NCBI GenBank assembly: GCA_049653005.1
Contig: JBASFL010000099.1
Coordinates: forward strand, 1 to 15,135
Direction of reading: 5' to 3'
Length of the DNA stretch: 15,135 bases
Source: UBA2334 sp049653005
GTDB taxonomy: Bacteria > Pseudomonadota > Gammaproteobacteria > Burkholderiales > Burkholderiaceae_C
A model generated the notes under the pieces. It ran no database searches. It was not told the origin of the DNA and was given only the letters and a program-made list of their open reading frames with translations. A program made the position numbers and the translations under genes. Position 1 is the stretch's first letter; the number at the start of each line of letters is the position of its first letter. Positions 12,597-15,135 of this stretch are shown here, one piece after another.

Positions 12597-13607
12597 ATGA
12601 CCCTTGCCCCTTCCACCCACCGCCGCCGGTTGTTGGCCACCGCCACCGCGCTGGCCTGCGCCGCCCTGTTGCCGTTGGCCCACGCCCAAGACGCCTGGCC
12701 TGCCAAGCCCATCCGCATCGTGGTGCCGTTTGCGGCCGGGGGCACCACCGACATCCTGGCGCGGGCCCTGGCCCCTGAGCTTTCCAAAGCCCTGGGCCAA
12801 ACCGTGTTTGTGGAAAACAAGCCTGGTGCGGGCGGCAACGTGGGGGCCGACCTGGTGGCCAAATCGGCCCCCGACGGCTACAACCTGGTGATGGGCACGG
12901 TGGGCACACACGGCATCAACAAGTCGCTGTACAACAAGATGCCTTTTGACCCGCAAAAAGACTTTGCGCCCGTCACCCTGGTGGCCGGTGTGCCCAACGT
13001 GATGGTGATGAACGCCGAAAAGGCCACCAAGCTCAACATCCACACCGCCGCCGACTTTGTGCGCCACGCCAAGGCCAACCCCGGGAAGTTCAACATGGCG
13101 TCCAGCGGCAACGGCACCTCCATCCACATGGCGGGCGAGCTGTTCAAGTCGCGCACGGGCACTTTCATGGCGCACATTCCCTACCGGGGCTCGGGCCCGG
13201 CGCTGCTGGACATGATCGGCGGCAACGCCGACGTGATGTTTGACAACCTGCCATCGGCCATGCCCCACATCAAATCGGGCAAGCTCAAGGCGTTTGCCGT
13301 GACCAGCGCACAGCGCTCGGCCGCCATGCCCGAGTTGCCCACCGTGGAAGACGCGGCGGGCCTGAAGGGTTTTGAGGCCAGTTCGTGGTTCGGCCTGCTG
13401 GCCCCGGCGGGCACGCCCGACGCGGTGGTGCTGCGCCTTCAGCAAGAGGCTGCCAAGGCCTTGAGCAGCCCCGCCATCAAAGACAAACTGCTGGCGCAAG
13501 GTGCCTCACCCAGCGGCAACACCCCACAAGAGTTCGCGAAGTTCATCGACGCCGAAATCGTCAAATGGGCGGCCGTGGTCAAAGCCTCTGGGGCCAAGGT
13601 GGATTGA
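12597..13607 (+). CDS. Bug/TctC-family tripartite tricarboxylate transporter substrate-binding protein
   Basis: This is a predicted periplasmic solute-binding protein of 336 residues, the usual length of the Bug family, which is greatly expanded in Burkholderiales. Residues 1-30 form a signal peptide with an RRR start and cleavage probably after AHA (30). The mature protein begins QDAWPAKPIRIVVPFAAGGTTD (the PFAAGGTTD loop at 44-52). It continues with VENKPGAGGN (72-81) and SAPDGYNLVMGT (90-101), all family hallmarks of the carboxylate-binding cleft. ATG 12597 has CAGGAGA upstream. No membrane subunits (TctA/TctB) are nearby, so it is an orphan binding protein, as is common in this family. 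The ligand is probably a small carboxylic acid but cannot be predicted. Confidence 0.92.
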   Translation: MTLAPSTHRRRLLATATALACAALLPLAHAQDAWPAKPIRIVVPFAAGGTTDILARALAPELSKALGQTVFVENKPGAGGNVGADLVAKSAPDGYNLVMGTVGTHGINKSLYNKMPFDPQKDFAPVTLVAGVPNVMVMNAEKATKLNIHTAADFVRHAKANPGKFNMASSGNGTSIHMAGELFKSRTGTFMAHIPYRGSGPALLDMIGGNADVMFDNLPSAMPHIKSGKLKAFAVTSAQRSAAMPELPTVEDAAGLKGFEASSWFGLLAPAGTPDAVVLRLQQEAAKALSSPAIKDKLLAQGASPSGNTPQEFAKFIDAEIVKWAAVVKASGAKVD

Positions 13608-13683
13608 GCGACTGGAGCCTACGCAGGCCATGGGGACTTCGGCTTTGCGTTACCTTGCGCACACAGCCCCCAGGAGTTTGCCC

Positions 13684-14832
13684 ATGCCCCCTCATACGCC
13701 TCTGGCCGCCTTGCTGGCGGTAACCACGCTGACAGCAGCCATAGCCGCCCAAGCCACCACCCCGCGCCCCGAGGTGGTGGCAAAAGACCTGGCCCACCCC
13801 TGGGGCCTGGCGTTTTTGCCCGACGGGCGGTTTCTGATGACAGAACGCCCAGGGCGCTTGCGCGTGGTCGAGGCCAATGGCCGCGTCGGCACGCCCGTGG
13901 CCGGTGTGCCCCCCGTGGCAGCCCAAGGCCAAGGCGGCCTGCTGGACGTGGTGACCGACAGTGCGTTTGCCCAGAACCGCACGGTGTACCTGTGCTACAG
14001 CGAGCCAGACACCCTGAGTGGCCGCACCAACAGCACCGCCCTGGTCAGCGCCCACCTGTCAGACGACGGCACGCGGCTGGAGGGCCTGCGCGTGTTGTTC
14101 AGCCAGCGACCCAAGGTGGCCAGCAGCGCGCACTTTGGCTGCCGCATCGTTGAAAGTGGGCCCACGCTGTTCCTGACGCTGGGCGACCGCTTCCGCCATG
14201 CCGCCGACGCGCAAACACTGGACAACCACCACGGCAAAGTGGTGCGCGTGCTGAAAAACGGTGGGGTACCGCCCGACAACCCTTTTGCACTCAAACCCAG
14301 CCCCAGTGCCCTGCCGGAAATTTGGAGCTGGGGCCACCGCAACGTGCAGGGCGCCACGCTGGGGCCAGACGGTCAACTGTGGACCCACGAACACGGCCCG
14401 CAAGGCGGCGACGAAATCAACCGCCCGCAGGCCGGGCAAAACCACGGCTGGCCGGTGGTGAGTTTTGGCAAACACTACGGCGGCGCCACCATCGGCGAGG
14501 GCCTGACCGAAAAGCCCGGACTGCAACCGCCGCTGCACCACTGGACACCGTCCATCGCGCCTTCGGGCATGGCCTTTGTCACCAGCGACCGCTACGGCCC
14601 GGCGTGGAAAGGCAGCCTGATGGTGGGCTCGTTGAAGTTTGGCTACCTGGCGCGGCTCACGCTGGCCAACGGCCAAGTGGTGGCCGAGGAGCGCCTGCTG
14701 CAAGACCGGGGGCAACGCGTGCGCGACGTGCGCCAGGGCCCCGACGGCCTGCTGTACGTGCTGACCGACAGCCCGAGGGTGAGCTGGTTCGCCTGCGGCC
14801 CTGAGCTCCCACCGCCGGCCGCTGAAATTTAA
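13684..14832 (+). CDS. Periplasmic PQQ-dependent sugar dehydrogenase (soluble aldose dehydrogenase type)
   Basis: This is a predicted periplasmic quinoprotein that oxidises aldose sugars with pyrroloquinoline quinone. The 382-residue product starts with a signal peptide (about 1-25, hydrophobic, rich in Ala/Leu/Thr). The six-bladed propeller follows: LAHPWGLAFLPDGRFLMTER (36-55), GQGGLLDVV (82-90), SSAHFGCRIV with candidate catalytic His150, LTLGDR (164-169), GHRNVQG (217-223), HEHGPQGGDEIN (235-246), WTPSIAPSGMAF (287-298) and GSLKFGYLARL (315-325). The ATG at 13684 is chosen because it follows CAGGAG and begins a clean signal peptide; the frame is open further upstream but only through the end of the Bug gene. 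The family's usual GG in HFGGRI is GC here. No PQQ synthesis genes are in the window, and no heme motif is present. Confidence 0.9.
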   Translation: MPPHTPLAALLAVTTLTAAIAAQATTPRPEVVAKDLAHPWGLAFLPDGRFLMTERPGRLRVVEANGRVGTPVAGVPPVAAQGQGGLLDVVTDSAFAQNRTVYLCYSEPDTLSGRTNSTALVSAHLSDDGTRLEGLRVLFSQRPKVASSAHFGCRIVESGPTLFLTLGDRFRHAADAQTLDNHHGKVVRVLKNGGVPPDNPFALKPSPSALPEIWSWGHRNVQGATLGPDGQLWTHEHGPQGGDEINRPQAGQNHGWPVVSFGKHYGGATIGEGLTEKPGLQPPLHHWTPSIAPSGMAFVTSDRYGPAWKGSLMVGSLKFGYLARLTLANGQVVAEERLLQDRGQRVRDVRQGPDGLLYVLTDSPRVSWFACGPELPPPAAEI

Positions 14833-14836
14833 AGCC

Positions 14837-14893
14837 TTTTTGGCACCCAGCGCTTGCCTGTATTGGTTTTGTAGCTACGCTTTTACCAAAGCG
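14837..14893. repeat. Interspersed repeat copy between convergent genes, with hairpin
   Basis: TTTTTGGCACCCAGCGCTTG (14837-14856) is the exact complement of 3219-3238 in miaA. The copy runs on through TTGTAGCTAC (14869-14878, also at 11441-11450). It ends with a perfect 6-bp hairpin, CGCTTT (14878-14883) and AAAGCG (14888-14893), around TACC. Placed between the dehydrogenase and ABC gene ends, and overlapping the ABC stop, it might serve as a bidirectional transcription stop. No strong T run follows either arm. Confidence 0.7.
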
Positions 14894-15135
14894 TTTGCAA
14901 CTGCCCCGCCACCAGCCGGTAGCCGCGCTGGCCCATGGCACGGGCTTCTGCCTCGTCGTGTGTGACCAGCACACACGCCATGCCCGCGTCGGCAATGCGC
15001 TGGGCAAACTCTTGGCGCAGGCGCTGGCGCAGGTCGGCGTCGAGCGCGGAAAACGGCTCGTCCAGCAGCAGCAGGCGCGGGGCCGACAGCAGCGCACGCG
15101 CCAGCGCCACGCGCTGCTGCTCGCCCCCCGAAAGC
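14883..15135 (-). CDS. ABC transporter ATP-binding protein, N-terminal part outside window
   Basis: This is the C-terminal part of an ATPase that powers an import ABC transporter at the inner membrane. Reading inward from the window edge it shows the signature LSGGEQQR (codons from 15134), then ALARALLSAPRLLLLDEPFSALD containing Walker B and the D-loop. The switch histidine follows in VLVTHDEAEARAMGQRGYRLVAGQL. The protein ends only about 25 residues after the switch His, so it lacks the long regulatory tail of sugar or spermidine ATPases. It instead resembles short ATPases such as ThiQ or YnjD. The substrate cannot be called without the upstream genes. Walker A and the N-terminus lie beyond 15135. 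The stop TAA (14883-14885) falls inside the repeat copy. Confidence 0.88.
   Translation of the reverse strand, partial: LSGGEQQRVALARALLSAPRLLLLDEPFSALDADLRQRLRQEFAQRIADAGMACVLVTHDEAEARAMGQRGYRLVAGQLQTLW

Noticed and set aside
12483..13499. Minus-strand open frame opposite the Bug gene
   Set aside because: The + strand protein has a signal peptide and Bug motifs; the minus translation is low-complexity.
13620..13640. GCCT/AGGC short inverted repeat after the Bug gene
   Set aside because: A 4-bp stem with no T run is not a credible terminator.
1..15135. CRISPR arrays, tRNA or rRNA genes, integrases, transposases
   Set aside because: No regularly spaced repeats, no cloverleaf sequence and no recombinase motifs were seen on either strand.

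Overview
The window looks like a chromosomal segment of a Burkholderiales bacterium, most probably family Comamonadaceae. The reasons are the high G+C, strongly CTG/GCC-biased codon use, the gene order mutL – Bcr/CflA-type MFS transporter – miaA, a Bug-type (TctC) periplasmic binding protein, and an interspersed palindromic repeat resembling one I recall as common in that family. The genus cannot be fixed from the sequence alone.

Left part (1-3398): ordinary core genes on the + strand. These are the 3' part of mutL, an MFS drug-efflux transporter, and miaA, which overlaps the transporter stop by ATGA. Both mutL and miaA appear to carry a copy of the interspersed repeat inside the reading frame.

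Middle part (3459-10200): an accessory, defence-type run, all on the + strand. A NERD-nuclease/superfamily 1 helicase protein is followed after 8 bp by three tightly packed low-G+C genes: a small DCL/DUF3223 protein, HamA (DUF1837, PD-(D/E)xK-like) and HamB (superfamily 2 helicase). HamA and HamB together form the Hachiman anti-phage system, and the DCL gene reads like an extra first gene of that operon. A high-G+C DUF2130 coiled-coil protein with a PD-(D/E)xK-like motif follows. The run therefore holds three different putative nuclease modules and two helicases. The G+C drop is sharp: in sampled 60-base lines I counted 39/60 in the NERD gene, 23/60 in the DCL gene, 25/60 in hamB and 35/60 in the DUF2130 gene. 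The DCL-hamA-hamB block therefore looks like a separate later insertion.

Right of that (10217-12069): a convergent Fic-family AMPylase-like gene, then about 700 bp without an intact gene. This stretch holds decayed pieces: a VOC (glyoxalase-like) C-terminal tail, the C-terminal part of a second Fic protein with an internal deletion, and a second, frameshifted copy of the same VOC tail.

Right end (12070-15135): host-like metabolic genes. These are an intact VOC protein, a Bug/TctC solute-binding protein, and a periplasmic PQQ-dependent sugar dehydrogenase. Convergent with them is the 3' part of an ABC transporter ATPase that runs off the window. I saw no tRNA, rRNA or CRISPR array.
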